A stretch of 44,728 nt of DNA, from assembly GCA_050184295.1 (NCBI GenBank), contig JBFXAM010000029.1:1-44728 (forward strand), in the 5' to 3' direction. The translations under genes and the position numbers were made by a program. This document shows, piece by piece, positions 35,835 to 44,395 of the stretch. Each line of letters starts with the position of its first letter. Positions within the stretch are counted from its first letter, which is position 1. The stretch is from JBFXAM01 sp050184295 (GTDB taxonomy: Bacteria; Planctomycetota; Phycisphaerae; UBA1845; Fen-1342). The notes beneath the pieces are model-generated. The model did no database searches, was not told the origin of the DNA, and worked only from the letters and a program-made list of their open reading frames with translations.

Positions 35835-35886
35835 TCGGAGTTCGCGATTCGGAGCTCGGACTTCGGACTTTCGAGTTCGGAGTCTG
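35835..35886. repeat. Imperfect TTCGGA-type short-unit repeat in an intergenic region
   Basis: Units resembling TTCGGAG/TTCGGAC recur at 7-14 base steps (CGGAGTTCG, GATTCGGAG, CTTCGGACTT, GAGTTCGGAG). The intergenic region 35802-36103 holds this repeat, a stretch whose minus-strand frame reads MGFQPGGIPRVAGAACRR then PDSELESPKSELRIANSE, and the hairpin at 35998-36034. The peptide-like text looks like a dispersed intergenic element rather than a gene. Confidence 0.55.
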
Positions 35887-35997
35887 GCGTCGCGAGGAAG
35901 AGGCGAGCGGCGCGGAATCCCGGTGCGGGGGCGCGCCGGCAGGCAGCGCCTGCGACGCGCGGAATACCGCCGGGCTGGAAGCCCACGGCACAAACGC

Positions 35998-36034
35998 CCG
36001 CGGCCGCCGAGCTCGGTGAGCCGGGCGGCCGCGG
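35998..36034 (-). terminator. Intrinsic-type terminator after the metalloprotease gene
   Basis: On the minus strand, CCGCGGCCGCC (36034-36024) pairs perfectly with GGCGGCCGCGG (36008-35998) around a 15-base loop. An AAA tract precedes it and GCGTTTGTG follows. It lies 70 bases after the protease stop codon, as expected for a terminator of that gene. Confidence 0.65.
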
Positions 36035-36103
36035 TTTGACTTTGCTTCGGTCCGCTCGCGAAGCCTGGCGTGGCTTCGCGACGAGCGGAACTCGCCGCGC
36101 GAA

Positions 36104-38881
36104 CTACGGTCCGGTGATCAGCGCGACGAACGGGTCGATGTCGAAGTTGTTGACCATGCCGTCGCCGTTCACGTCCGCGAGGTTCGCGTCGCAGCCGGGG
36201 AACTGCACGGCGTACGCGGCCGGATCGGTGAGCGCGAGCACGAACGGATCGATGTCGAAGTTGTTGATGACACCGTCGCAGTTCATGTCGCCGTCGGCGA
36301 ATGCGGGCGCGCAATCGACCCGCACGATCGAGAACGCGTCAACACCGGCTTCGACGACCGAGTTGTTGGGGTTGTCGACGGCGTTGAAGCGAACGCGCAC
36401 CTGGCCGGTCGGTGCGATCAGGCTGTTCACATTGAACGAAACGGTCGTCCACGTCGGGTTGTGCGAGACGGTCTCGACCGGCGTCCAGTTGGTCCCATTG
36501 TTGTTCGAGATCTCGACGGTCATCACGTCGCGGTCGGACGGAATGGCGTCGTCGTCGCAGTAGAACCAACGGGCATAGCTGAGCTGGTAGTCGCCGGGCG
36601 CCGAGCAGTCGAGCAGCGGCGACTGAAGGCGCGTCGGGCCGCCGTCGACGTCGCTGTTGCCGCCGGCGTTGTCGGTGACGTAGCAGAGCCCGGAGCCGTC
36701 CGCGTCGGTCGATGGCGCGCCGCGCGTGCCGCCTTCGGGCAGGCCGCGCGTCCAGGGGCCATCGGTGAGCGACGTGCTGGTGATCGTCCAGCCGAGGTTC
36801 CCCTGGAAGTCGTCGGCCAGCACGGTCGTCGTGCCGGTTGCGCTGAGCGCCGAGAAGACCGTCGTCGGCGCGCCGGCCGGGCTGATCACCGTCGAGCCGC
36901 CGGTGGTCTGCGCGGTCACGTAGTAACGGACCGTCGACCCACAGGGAATCGCGGGGAAGACGGCGTCATACACGTTCGGCGAGACGACTTGCATCGCGAT
37001 GTTCGTATAGGCGCCGCCGGTGCTGTACAGCAGCCGGCCGGTGCCGGGCTGCGGCGTTCCGGTCAGCCCGACGACCACCACGCGGACGGCGGTCCCGCCG
37101 GCGGGGTCGATGCTCGCCGGTCGGCCGTTCGGATACTGGATGTCGAGCAGTTGGATCGGCGGCGCCGGCATGCCGTGCATCGTGAAGCCTTCGTTGATCT
37201 CGTTGTAATGCGGCGTGCCGTTGTTGATGTTGGCGTCGTCGTCGTCGAGCGTGAGGAAGTCGATGGTCTGCTGATCGTTGATGTCCGTGCCCGAGTGGAG
37301 CAGGATGCTGTTGACGGTGAGATCGCGCAGGATCGTGCGATAGTCCGCGGGCTCGGTGATGACGAGCCGGTTGCGCGTCTGCCAGACAGCGCCGGAGATC
37401 GCCTGTCCGCAGGTGTGGATCTCCGCGGTGCAGGTGTCCTGGATCGAATTGACGGCCGAGCGGATGCCGGCGGAGCAGTTGTTCTGGAACCCGCGGCCGA
37501 GCACGGGGTCGTCGGAGATCAGAACGCCCATGCAGTCGCCCATGCCTTCGCCGTAGGCGCCCTGTCCGCTGCCGCCGACCTGGACGAGGTGGTGGCCGTA
37601 CTCGTGGTGGACGACGACGGAGAAGCCGGTGTTCGAGCAACCGCCGCCGGCGCGGAAGAAGTTGATCGACGAACCGTTGTAGAACGCGTTGCAGGTCGAG
37701 GTGGTGTTGGTGTTGCAGAGGAACTCGACCTGCGTGCCGATGGTCGGATACGCGGGGTTCGCCGCCAACGCCGTATCGCGGACCACGTTCGCGTGCAGGT
37801 ACGTATTGACGTCGGAGCGCGCGAACTCGCTGGTGTTCGCGGCGTTAAAGACGAAGTTCGCCGGTCCCGGCGGCGTCACGTTCTGCGACAGCGCTTCCAC
37901 CGCCTGTCCCGCGTCGACCACGCGGAACCAGCGTCCCAGCACCGACGCCTGAACCGTCACCGCACCCGCGCCGGCGTTTGGAATCACGAAATTGCCGTTC
38001 ACGTCCGAGTACGCCACGGTCGCGCCGATGTTGACGCGGACGTACGGCAGCGGCGTCGCGACTTCGTTGCCGCAGATGTCCGCACCCCAGCCCTCGGTCG
38101 CCATGCCGCTGGTCGTGCCGGTCACGTCGACATGCAGGATGAGGTCTTCGTCGTAGAGGATTTCGGCGGTCTGTGCGTCCACCAGGAACAAGCGGCGCTG
38201 TTCGGTCGGGTCGCCATACGCGCCGTTGTCGGCGGTAAACTCGATCGCGACGCGCGGCGTGACTTCCATGTCGTCGATGCCCGCCCAGACGACCAGGCGC
38301 GGCTCGGAAAAGTTGATCATCGCCGGATAGGCCTTCATGGCCGCAACGGCGGCATCGGCATAACGGGCGGTGTCGACGATGTCCGCCGGGGCGGCGAAGT
38401 CGCCCAGATCGCGCAGGCTGCTCCCTGCCCAAACCAGCGGGAAGCCCGACTCGTTGCGAACCAGCAGCCGCAACTCGGCGCGATACACCGGCAGGCCGGC
38501 TTCGTACTGCGCGTAGTAAACCATCGTGAACTTGTACGCGCCGTCACCCGCCTCGCGGTCGGGCATGACAAGCTGCGTGAGTTCTTCGTTGAAGTGGTTG
38601 CCCGGCACCAGGTCGCTCGGCTCGACGCCAAACATGTCCGCGGCAGACAGCCGGAACTGCTCGGCAGCGTCTTGCGGACTGTCGCCGAACGCGAACGGCG
38701 CCCCGTAGACGCGGGTGATTCGTTCGTTGGTGAAGTAGAAGTGTGTGTCGGGGTTCTGGACGGCGAAGTCGGCGGCGGCAATGCTGGCCGCCGGCGAAGT
38801 GCCGCCGATGCGCGATTCCGATGCCAGTGCGGTGGAACCGGCCAAGCCGAGAATCAGCGTGATTGAAACTCGAAACCGCAT
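36104..38881 (-). CDS. Secreted HExxH metalloprotease with C-terminal dockerin-like repeats
   Basis: 925 residues from the ATG at 38881; AAGGAG lies 7 nt upstream. A signal peptide (ITLILGLAGSTALA) is followed by an FTP-like propeptide region (RLSAADMFGVEPSDLVPG, then YYAQYEAGLPVYRAELRLLV). The zinc site HEYGHH is near residue 426 and the third ligand Glu lies in GAYGEGMGD, the gluzincin pattern of fungalysin (M36)-like peptidases. A beta-sandwich domain follows (DDFQGNLGWTITSTSLTDG to about residue 855). The last 60 residues hold two dockerin-like repeats, DMNCDGVINNFDIDPFVLAL and DVNGDGMVNNFDIDPFVALI, with Ca-binding Asp/Asn. These repeats are frequent on planctomycete surface proteins and probably anchor or sort them. 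A clear terminator follows. Confidence 0.9.
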   Translation of the reverse strand: MRFRVSITLILGLAGSTALASESRIGGTSPAASIAAADFAVQNPDTHFYFTNERITRVYGAPFAFGDSPQDAAEQFRLSAADMFGVEPSDLVPGNHFNEELTQLVMPDREAGDGAYKFTMVYYAQYEAGLPVYRAELRLLVRNESGFPLVWAGSSLRDLGDFAAPADIVDTARYADAAVAAMKAYPAMINFSEPRLVVWAGIDDMEVTPRVAIEFTADNGAYGDPTEQRRLFLVDAQTAEILYDEDLILHVDVTGTTSGMATEGWGADICGNEVATPLPYVRVNIGATVAYSDVNGNFVIPNAGAGAVTVQASVLGRWFRVVDAGQAVEALSQNVTPPGPANFVFNAANTSEFARSDVNTYLHANVVRDTALAANPAYPTIGTQVEFLCNTNTTSTCNAFYNGSSINFFRAGGGCSNTGFSVVVHHEYGHHLVQVGGSGQGAYGEGMGDCMGVLISDDPVLGRGFQNNCSAGIRSAVNSIQDTCTAEIHTCGQAISGAVWQTRNRLVITEPADYRTILRDLTVNSILLHSGTDINDQQTIDFLTLDDDDANINNGTPHYNEINEGFTMHGMPAPPIQLLDIQYPNGRPASIDPAGGTAVRVVVVGLTGTPQPGTGRLLYSTGGAYTNIAMQVVSPNVYDAVFPAIPCGSTVRYYVTAQTTGGSTVISPAGAPTTVFSALSATGTTTVLADDFQGNLGWTITSTSLTDGPWTRGLPEGGTRGAPSTDADGSGLCYVTDNAGGNSDVDGGPTRLQSPLLDCSAPGDYQLSYARWFYCDDDAIPSDRDVMTVEISNNNGTNWTPVETVSHNPTWTTVSFNVNSLIAPTGQVRVRFNAVDNPNNSVVEAGVDAFSIVRVDCAPAFADGDMNCDGVINNFDIDPFVLALTDPAAYAVQFPGCDANLADVNGDGMVNNFDIDPFVALITGP

Positions 38882-39148
38882 GTGCTCTCCTTGCAGGCGG
38901 GAAACGGAAAGGCGGGGAAACTCCCCAGCGCGATGTACAACGGTACCCATCCCATGCAGCCGTTCAGCGCGAGGAGCCAGCGCGGCGACCCTCTTTGTCG
39001 GAAGTACCGACGAAGCGCAAAACGCCCAGCAATCGTGAACATACTGGTCTAACGCCGCAATCGCAAGCCAATTGTGTGAATCTGCGGACCTTGGTGAAAT
39101 TGTGTCGCCCCGCCCGCCGCGCAGCGCCCGTCACACTGGAAAAGAGGA

Positions 39149-39481
39149 TTATGTCGATCTTCTTTCCAGGAACCAGCGCCGCCGCGGTGATCCAGTGCGC
39201 GGCGCCTGGCGGACGAAATAGACCTGCCAAATCGTGCCGTCGGAAACGCGCAGTCGGTAGTAGTGCCTTCGCAGGTAGAGCTCGCCTGTCGCGCGACCCC
39301 CTTCGCGCGACGATTCCTTCCAGGCGCCAAGCACCTCGACGATCTCGAAACGATCGCCGCGCCACTCGAACGCCGCCGGCAACCCCGGCTCGCCGCGCGC
39401 CATCGCGGCAGTGTCGACGGCGCCGCACGGGATGACGGGTTCGCTGATGAACTCGCCGGGTGGGAGTTGGGGGTCGGGCAT
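39149..39481 (-). CDS. DUF6504-like small protein
   Basis: 110 residues from the ATG at 39481. A compact beta domain is visible: AFEWRGDRFEIVEVLGAWKE, then ELYLRRHYYRLRVSDGTIWQ and VYFVRQAPRTGSPRRRWFLE. The RHYYRLRVSDG and WFLERR phrases are what I associate with DUF6504 proteins found in planctomycetes and actinobacteria, often near DNA-polymerase or repair genes. The function of the family is unknown. No Shine-Dalgarno is obvious. It lies just downstream of the TOPRIM-like gene but has host-like composition. Confidence 0.65.
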   Translation of the reverse strand: MPDPQLPPGEFISEPVIPCGAVDTAAMARGEPGLPAAFEWRGDRFEIVEVLGAWKESSREGGRATGELYLRRHYYRLRVSDGTIWQVYFVRQAPRTGSPRRRWFLERRST

Positions 39482-39526
39482 GACGGGCTCGCGGGATGGT
39501 GAGGCGACTGATGTCCCGGTGTCCGT

Positions 39527-40165
39527 TTAGAATCCGCGCGATTCGATCGCCCGATGGAAGTCATCTCGAAACTGCCGAAACGCCGGCAGCCGCGCGAGGG
39601 TCTGGGAATCGACTTCCGAGCCGAAGCTCCGGTACAAATCAGTCTGGCCCAGCTTTCGGGCGCGCCGCTTGCCTATGGCGATTTCATGCATCGTTCGCAG
39701 GACAAGCTTGGGGTCTTGATTCGCCTCGACTTCCTGCGGAGTCTGTGGCAGGCCCAGTTCCGCCTGCGACCGTCGTGTTCCCAAGGCGCGTCTGATCGCG
39801 CTTAAGTCCCAGATCATCCAGGCCTCAATCTCGTGCACTGGGACTGCCGCGCCGAGCACAGGCCAACCGGGTTGGTGCTCGCCACTCACGGATGAGAACC
39901 ACCGGCTTATTCGCTCGCGCCGCGCGCGACTCGGGTCGCCGCCCCCGTCCGTATGCACGATGACGATATCAAGCGTCGCGTGTCGTTGAATCGTGTCGCG
40001 AAAGAGGTCGGTTTGCGGGCGGCCCGGCAACCCGTACGGCTCAGCAATCTCGGCCGGATGGTGGCGACCCGTCAGGAATGCGATTGCGATGCGCCTGGCG
40101 ACCGGCGAAAGAAAGTCGATGTCTGTCGGGCCCTCCGCGAAAATGCCGATCGCGAGACGTCTCAC
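39527..40165 (-). CDS. TOPRIM-like protein (DUF4276 type), partner of the upstream ATPase
   Basis: 212 residues from a GTG at 40165 overlapping the ATPase stop (GTGA), so expression is coupled. TOPRIM-like acidic motifs are in order: IFAEGPTDIDFL with Glu11, VIVHTDGGGD with Asp73 and Asp77, and VHEIEAWMIWD with Glu112 and Glu114. The EGPTD and HEIEAW phrases match DUF4276, a TOPRIM-related family. TOPRIM folds bind Mg and cleave or rejoin nucleic acid. ATPase-plus-TOPRIM pairs are known anti-phage modules (OLD, Gabija, PARIS, and possibly AbiL), so this gene is the likely effector. Codon third positions are less G/C than in host genes. Exact defence-family membership is not established here. 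Confidence 0.8.
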   Translation of the reverse strand: MRRLAIGIFAEGPTDIDFLSPVARRIAIAFLTGRHHPAEIAEPYGLPGRPQTDLFRDTIQRHATLDIVIVHTDGGGDPSRARRERISRWFSSVSGEHQPGWPVLGAAVPVHEIEAWMIWDLSAIRRALGTRRSQAELGLPQTPQEVEANQDPKLVLRTMHEIAIGKRRARKLGQTDLYRSFGSEVDSQTLARLPAFRQFRDDFHRAIESRGF

Positions 40166-41511
40166 GCTTGTGTCTCGGTTGGCGCGGCGGCCTCCAAGTA
40201 CCGGCGAACCAGCTCGCCGGACACATGGCCCGGATCGGTCGGCAACAGGCTACTGCTGACGGGCCGGATGCGCGTCGCGCGCGTGATCTCGCCGCCCTCG
40301 ACGCGTGTGACCGCGTCGGCGAACAGGGCTTCGGTGTCTTGCAAGTTATTGAGCACGACCGGCGAGTGACTGTTCATGAGCACTTGCCGCAGGGGTTCAG
40401 TCTCGTCTGGTTCGCCGTCGGTTACGTCGGTCGTGAGGTTACGAAGGGTCTCAATCAACTGTCCCAGCCGAAATGGATGGACGCCATTCTCCGGTTCCTC
40501 GAAACAAAGCAGTCCACGGTTCTTCGGATCGTGCATCAGAGTGAGCAAGGCGAGTATCCGCAGCGTGCCATCCGACAGCACGCGCGAGGGGAATCGCTGA
40601 CCGTCCTGCATCGTGACGTCAATCCGGTATTCCTTTCGTTCTCGGTCCTCAACGACATCAAGGCGCCGCACATCGGGCACCAGGTGCGTCAGCGCGAGCG
40701 AGACGTCGGCGAGAATACCCTCCGGGCGCTCAGCCTCGGCCGTCTCGCTGCGAAGGCGCGCCAGGACCGCTGCGAGATTACTTCCGTCGTGCGTCAGCGT
40801 GTCCGGCGATAACTGCGGACTCGGTTGCCGCAGAGCCTCTGGATTGAGTTGCAGGAAGCGCCATGCGCGAAGTTCTTCACGGAGCGCGAAGAGATGCGCG
40901 AACTCCGTATTCGTAATTCCACTCAGTATCGTGCTCTCGGCCGCGTGCGCGGGCCGCTTTCGTCCCTGGTGTCCGTCCTGTGAGATTGAAAAAACCGGCC
41001 GGTCGTCCTCGGTCGTCGTCTCCAGGAACGGGCCTCGCTGCGTTCGACGCACGTAGGAATCGCGAAAGGTCTTTGGGACCGCCGCGTCGCTGACCCACCG
41101 ATCCGCTCGCTTCAGGATTGGCTTTGCGGTCTCGTTGGTAACAAAGAGGCGCTCGATGCCGCCCACGTCGCGGCGCGCAAGCGTCAGCTCGTAGCGGACT
41201 CGTGTGTTTGTCAGCTGTTTGTCGACGCCCCAAGGATCACGCACGCTCAGATCGAGCAGCAGATCGAGGCCGAACTGCATCCGGGACGCGACGCCACCCG
41301 GCCCGTGCGAAAACAGCTCCTCAGGTTCACCGCGCATCCCACGCATTGCCGTGGCGAGATCGGAATCAGCCAGCCGGGACAAGAACTGGAGCGCGTCAAA
41401 GAAGTTTGACTTCCCGGCCGAATTCGCCCCGAGGATGACCTGGAACGGCAAGAGTTCCACTTCAAAGTCGCGGAAGCTCTTGAATCCGTCAATCTCGATG
41501 CGTGTCAGCAT
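40162..41511 (-). CDS. SMC/OLD-type AAA ATPase (AAA_21-like)
   Basis: 449 residues from the ATG at 41511. The N-terminus is LTRIEIDGFKSFRDFEVEL, then Walker A GANSAGKS at residues 28-35, the opening typical of OLD/RecF/SMC-type ATPases. The signature-like motif is VLSDGTLRILALL near residue 307, Walker B with two Glu is LLCFEEPENGVHP near 330, and the switch His is in LMNSHSPVVL near 378. There is no coiled coil long enough for SMC; the insert of about 250 residues resembles AAA_21/AAA_15 proteins. In defence modules such ATPases sense infection and hold or license a nuclease or toxin. One 60-base stretch inside (40501-40560) has 32 G+C, far below most of the window, suggesting lateral transfer. 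Confidence 0.88.
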   Translation of the reverse strand: MLTRIEIDGFKSFRDFEVELLPFQVILGANSAGKSNFFDALQFLSRLADSDLATAMRGMRGEPEELFSHGPGGVASRMQFGLDLLLDLSVRDPWGVDKQLTNTRVRYELTLARRDVGGIERLFVTNETAKPILKRADRWVSDAAVPKTFRDSYVRRTQRGPFLETTTEDDRPVFSISQDGHQGRKRPAHAAESTILSGITNTEFAHLFALREELRAWRFLQLNPEALRQPSPQLSPDTLTHDGSNLAAVLARLRSETAEAERPEGILADVSLALTHLVPDVRRLDVVEDRERKEYRIDVTMQDGQRFPSRVLSDGTLRILALLTLMHDPKNRGLLCFEEPENGVHPFRLGQLIETLRNLTTDVTDGEPDETEPLRQVLMNSHSPVVLNNLQDTEALFADAVTRVEGGEITRATRIRPVSSSLLPTDPGHVSGELVRRYLEAAAPTETQA

Positions 41512-41580
41512 GACTGATTCTAACCGTTTGCCATCCTGTGCGCCCGATCGTCCGCCAGCGCACTCGAGCAGGCCTACCGT

Positions 41581-43014
41581 TTAGGCGCGTTGTTCGACCG
41601 TGAGTTGCACGAGCATCGCCGGGGTCGTAGACGCGCCGTCCGCCAGCGCGGTTCCGGCGCCCTGGCCGCCGACCAGTCCGCTCCGCCTTCGCTCCGTCGT
41701 GATCGGCCGATAGTACTGATCGCGCTGCTGGGGCTGCCAGCCCGCGTCGGCGATCAGCCGGCGAATCTCGTCTTCGCTGAGGCGGAACGTCGCACCCGCC
41801 TGGCTGACGACGTTTTCCTCCATCATCACGCTGCCCATGTCGTTCGCGCCATAGAACAGCGCGAGTTGCCCGATCTTCGGGCCCATCGTCACCCAGCTCG
41901 ACTGCATGTTCGGGATGTTGTCCAGATACAGCCGGGCGATCGCCAGCATGATCAGATACTCATGCGCGTCCGCGAGCAGCAGGTGCTGGCCGTCGTTGCG
42001 CGGACGCGCCACAGAGTTGGGAGCGCGGTTTTTGGAGTCTGCTCGGGCCATGTCGTCCGGCCCACGGGCGGCGGCGAACGCGCGGGCCCCGTTCTGTGTT
42101 CCGACATCCGCGTTCGCCACTCCGGCGGGCGCCCCCGCGGCGCCGTCGGCGGCGTCCACCGGCAGTCTCTTCCAGCGCCCAAGCGGCGTGCCTTCGGGTT
42201 GAAACGGCCAGAGGATGAAGGCCGTGAAACCGCCGGTCTCGTCCTGGAGGTCGCGCAGGCGCCGCAGGTGCTCGATGCGCTCTTCCACCGTTTCGATGTG
42301 GCCGAACATCATGGTGCAACTGGTCTGCATGCCAAGCTGATGGGCGGCACGCATGACGGCGAGCCACTCGTCGGAGTTGGTCTTGCCCTGGCTGATCTTG
42401 CCGCGCACGCGGTCGACCAGAATCTCGCCGCCGCCGCCGGGAATCGTCGCCAGCCCCGCGTCCTGAAGCCGCAGCAGCACATCGCGCAGCGGCATCTTGA
42501 ACACCTGGTGAAAAGCCCAGATTTCCGGCGGGCTGAACGCATGGATGTGAACCGTGGGAAAATGCTTGCGGATATACCGCAACAGGTCGAGATACCACTC
42601 GAACGGCAGGCCGTGGCCGTGCGGGTTGGTCTCGTCGGGGACGAGTCCGCCTTGCATCAGGATCTGTGTGCCGCCGATGTCGATCAGCTCCTGGATCTTC
42701 CGGCCGATCTCATCGAACGAGAGGATGTACGCGTCGGGCTGCCCGGGGTCGGCCTTGAAGTTGCAGAAGATGCACTTGGCGGTGCAGACGTTGGAGTAAT
42801 TGACGTTGCGATCGACGACGTAAGTGCGATAGGGCTCGGGATGCAGCGCGAGCGTGCGGGCGAACGCGCGGCGGCCGAGCTCATGAATGCTGAGCTGATC
42901 GTACATCGCGAGCGCGTCGCGCTCGCTGAGGCGCCGGTCCGTGTCGGAGCGCGGCTCGGTTACAGAGCCCACCGACGACGCCGACGCAGGAGAGCCCAGA
43001 CTGGTCGCGTTCAT
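41581..43014 (-). CDS. mqnC: Dehypoxanthine futalosine cyclase MqnC (menaquinone biosynthesis)
   Basis: 477 residues from the ATG at 43014 (MNATSLGS); the first 35 residues are a polar extension. The radical-SAM motif is NVCTAKCIFCNF with Cys77, Cys81 and Cys84. The phrase GANDMGSVMMEENVVSQAG near the C-terminus distinguishes MqnC from MqnE. It converts dehypoxanthine futalosine to cyclic DHFL in the futalosine pathway. An Ala/Asp/Gly/Arg-rich insert of about 60 residues (roughly 285-345) lies between GTPLGRWKRLP and DAHEYLIMLAIARLYL, making the protein about 100 residues longer than usual. mqnA is upstream on the same strand, 154 bases away. Confidence 0.92.
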   Translation of the reverse strand: MNATSLGSPASASSVGSVTEPRSDTDRRLSERDALAMYDQLSIHELGRRAFARTLALHPEPYRTYVVDRNVNYSNVCTAKCIFCNFKADPGQPDAYILSFDEIGRKIQELIDIGGTQILMQGGLVPDETNPHGHGLPFEWYLDLLRYIRKHFPTVHIHAFSPPEIWAFHQVFKMPLRDVLLRLQDAGLATIPGGGGEILVDRVRGKISQGKTNSDEWLAVMRAAHQLGMQTSCTMMFGHIETVEERIEHLRRLRDLQDETGGFTAFILWPFQPEGTPLGRWKRLPVDAADGAAGAPAGVANADVGTQNGARAFAAARGPDDMARADSKNRAPNSVARPRNDGQHLLLADAHEYLIMLAIARLYLDNIPNMQSSWVTMGPKIGQLALFYGANDMGSVMMEENVVSQAGATFRLSEDEIRRLIADAGWQPQQRDQYYRPITTERRRSGLVGGQGAGTALADGASTTPAMLVQLTVEQRA

Positions 43015-43168
43015 ATCGAGACTCGCTGAAATTCGCCGTCCGGTTGGCGTCGGCCGGGCGGCCTCAGCCGGTCGCGCGGGCGATCGGTCGCCTGGAAACA
43101 CGAACCCGTCGCCGGGGCCCGCGCCAGCCGGGCCAGCGTATCGTACCCGCGCGTCGACGGGGCGCCCG

Positions 43169-44041
43169 TCACCGCAGCGCCGCGACCGGCGCGGCTTCCT
43201 GCGGCTGGTCGAGCAGGCCCAACGCCGCACAGCGCCGGGCGAACTCGTCGATGCCGGCCTGAGCGCGCTCGTCGAGCGTGTACTTCAGGCAGCGCACCAG
43301 ATAGCGCTCGGCGAGCGCGGCCGGCCAGCCGTGGGCGGGCCCTTCCTGCCGCGCGATCTGCGCCGCCCGCGTCACGCCGCGGTCGCGAGCGGCGGAAAGC
43401 AGGTCGGCGAGCGGCGTTGGGTTGTTTGCCGGCGCCGTTGCGCTGCACGCGGAAGCGTGCGGTGCTGCAACCGTGGGCGGCGCGGCTGGCGCGCGCACAG
43501 CCCAGACCGCAAACACGAACGGCAGCGCCGTGTGCTGTCGCCAGGCGCCGCCGAGATCGACCTCGTACGCGAAGCTCCCGCGCCGCGGATCGACGACCTT
43601 GTCGCCGATCAGCAGGACCGCTTCGCGCTCGGCCAGCGCCGCGAAGTCATCGCGCCGCGGGTCGAAGGATCGCAACTCGAGACGGCGGTTGTAGAGCTCG
43701 CGCCAGAGCACCGTCGCGAGCGCGACGGACGTGTGCGAGTCGCGGTCGACCCACAGCGTGCGGACGCGGTCGGGAGGAACCTGCGAGAACACGCGCACCG
43801 TCATCGTTTCGCCGTCGCAGGCGATACCCGCGTCGGAAACGACCGCCAGCCGCCCGCCGCCGCGCAGCACGTCGATGATCGGCACCAGCGCGGCGTCGAC
43901 GGCGCCCGCACGAAGCATCTCGGGCAGTTGCGCGGGGACGTCGAAGCGCAGCGCGACGCGCGGGTCCGCGGCGAGCCCTTCGACGAGCGGGCGCGCGTTG
44001 AGAAACGAGACGACGCCGAGGCGAATGGTGCGTGCATGCAT
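43169..44041 (-). CDS. mqnA: Chorismate dehydratase MqnA (menaquinone biosynthesis)
   Basis: 290 residues from the ATG at 44041, placed just before the conserved IRLGVVSFLNARPLVEGL. Other family phrases are VDAALVPIIDVLR, TLWVDRDSHTSVALATVLWR, and AVLLIGDKVVDPRRG. The fold is a periplasmic-binding-protein-like dehydratase that turns chorismate into 3-enolpyruvylbenzoate, the entry step of the futalosine route. An insert of about 30 Ala/Pro/Thr residues (near 182-213) separates FVFAVWAVRA from LADLLSAARDRG, parallel to the insert in MqnC. A full-length catalytic core is present. The two mqn genes are probably one operon. Confidence 0.92.
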   Translation of the reverse strand: MHARTIRLGVVSFLNARPLVEGLAADPRVALRFDVPAQLPEMLRAGAVDAALVPIIDVLRGGGRLAVVSDAGIACDGETMTVRVFSQVPPDRVRTLWVDRDSHTSVALATVLWRELYNRRLELRSFDPRRDDFAALAEREAVLLIGDKVVDPRRGSFAYEVDLGGAWRQHTALPFVFAVWAVRAPAAPPTVAAPHASACSATAPANNPTPLADLLSAARDRGVTRAAQIARQEGPAHGWPAALAERYLVRCLKYTLDERAQAGIDEFARRCAALGLLDQPQEAAPVAALR

Positions 44042-44347
44042 GGCCGGCTCGAGGCTCGGAGCCGCCCGCGCGGTCGCCGTGACCGGCCGAGCGAAGTGCG
44101 ACAGTATACCCGTCGGCGGGGTGGATCCCGGGCGCGGGCGCGCGGGTTTCAAAGCAAATCAAAACGGGTGAAACCGGCCGGTTTCGGGCGAGCCCGCGCC
44201 GCGCCGGCCGGCGCGAGCGCGGCCCGCGCCCCCGCGTGCCGCCGGGACGCGTTCGTGCTTCGCGGCGTTCCGCAGCGGCGCCGGCGAACGCGATCCGCCA
44301 CCGCGCGAAGTCCGGCGCGCGGGCGACAGCGTTGGTCTGGTGCGCGC

Positions 44348-44395
44348 AAAAAAGAAGATGGAAGGTCTAGCCGTGGCGCGAGAAGACCTTCCATC
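44348..44395 (-). terminator. Strong intrinsic terminator of the candidate small RNA
   Basis: On the minus strand, GATGGAAGGTCT (44395-44384) pairs perfectly with AGACCTTCCATC (44368-44357) over a 15-base loop, and TTCTTTTTT (44356-44348) follows directly. This is the best intrinsic terminator in the window and stands out in such GC-rich DNA. Confidence 0.9.

Noticed and set aside
36461..38866. 801-codon plus-strand frame opposite the metalloprotease
   Set aside because: It mirrors the codons of a protein with signal peptide, HExxH and dockerin-like repeats, and shows no motif of its own.
41581..43014. MqnE (aminofutalosine synthase) instead of MqnC
   Set aside because: The C-terminal phrase GANDMGSVMMEENVV is MqnC-type, so MqnC is preferred.
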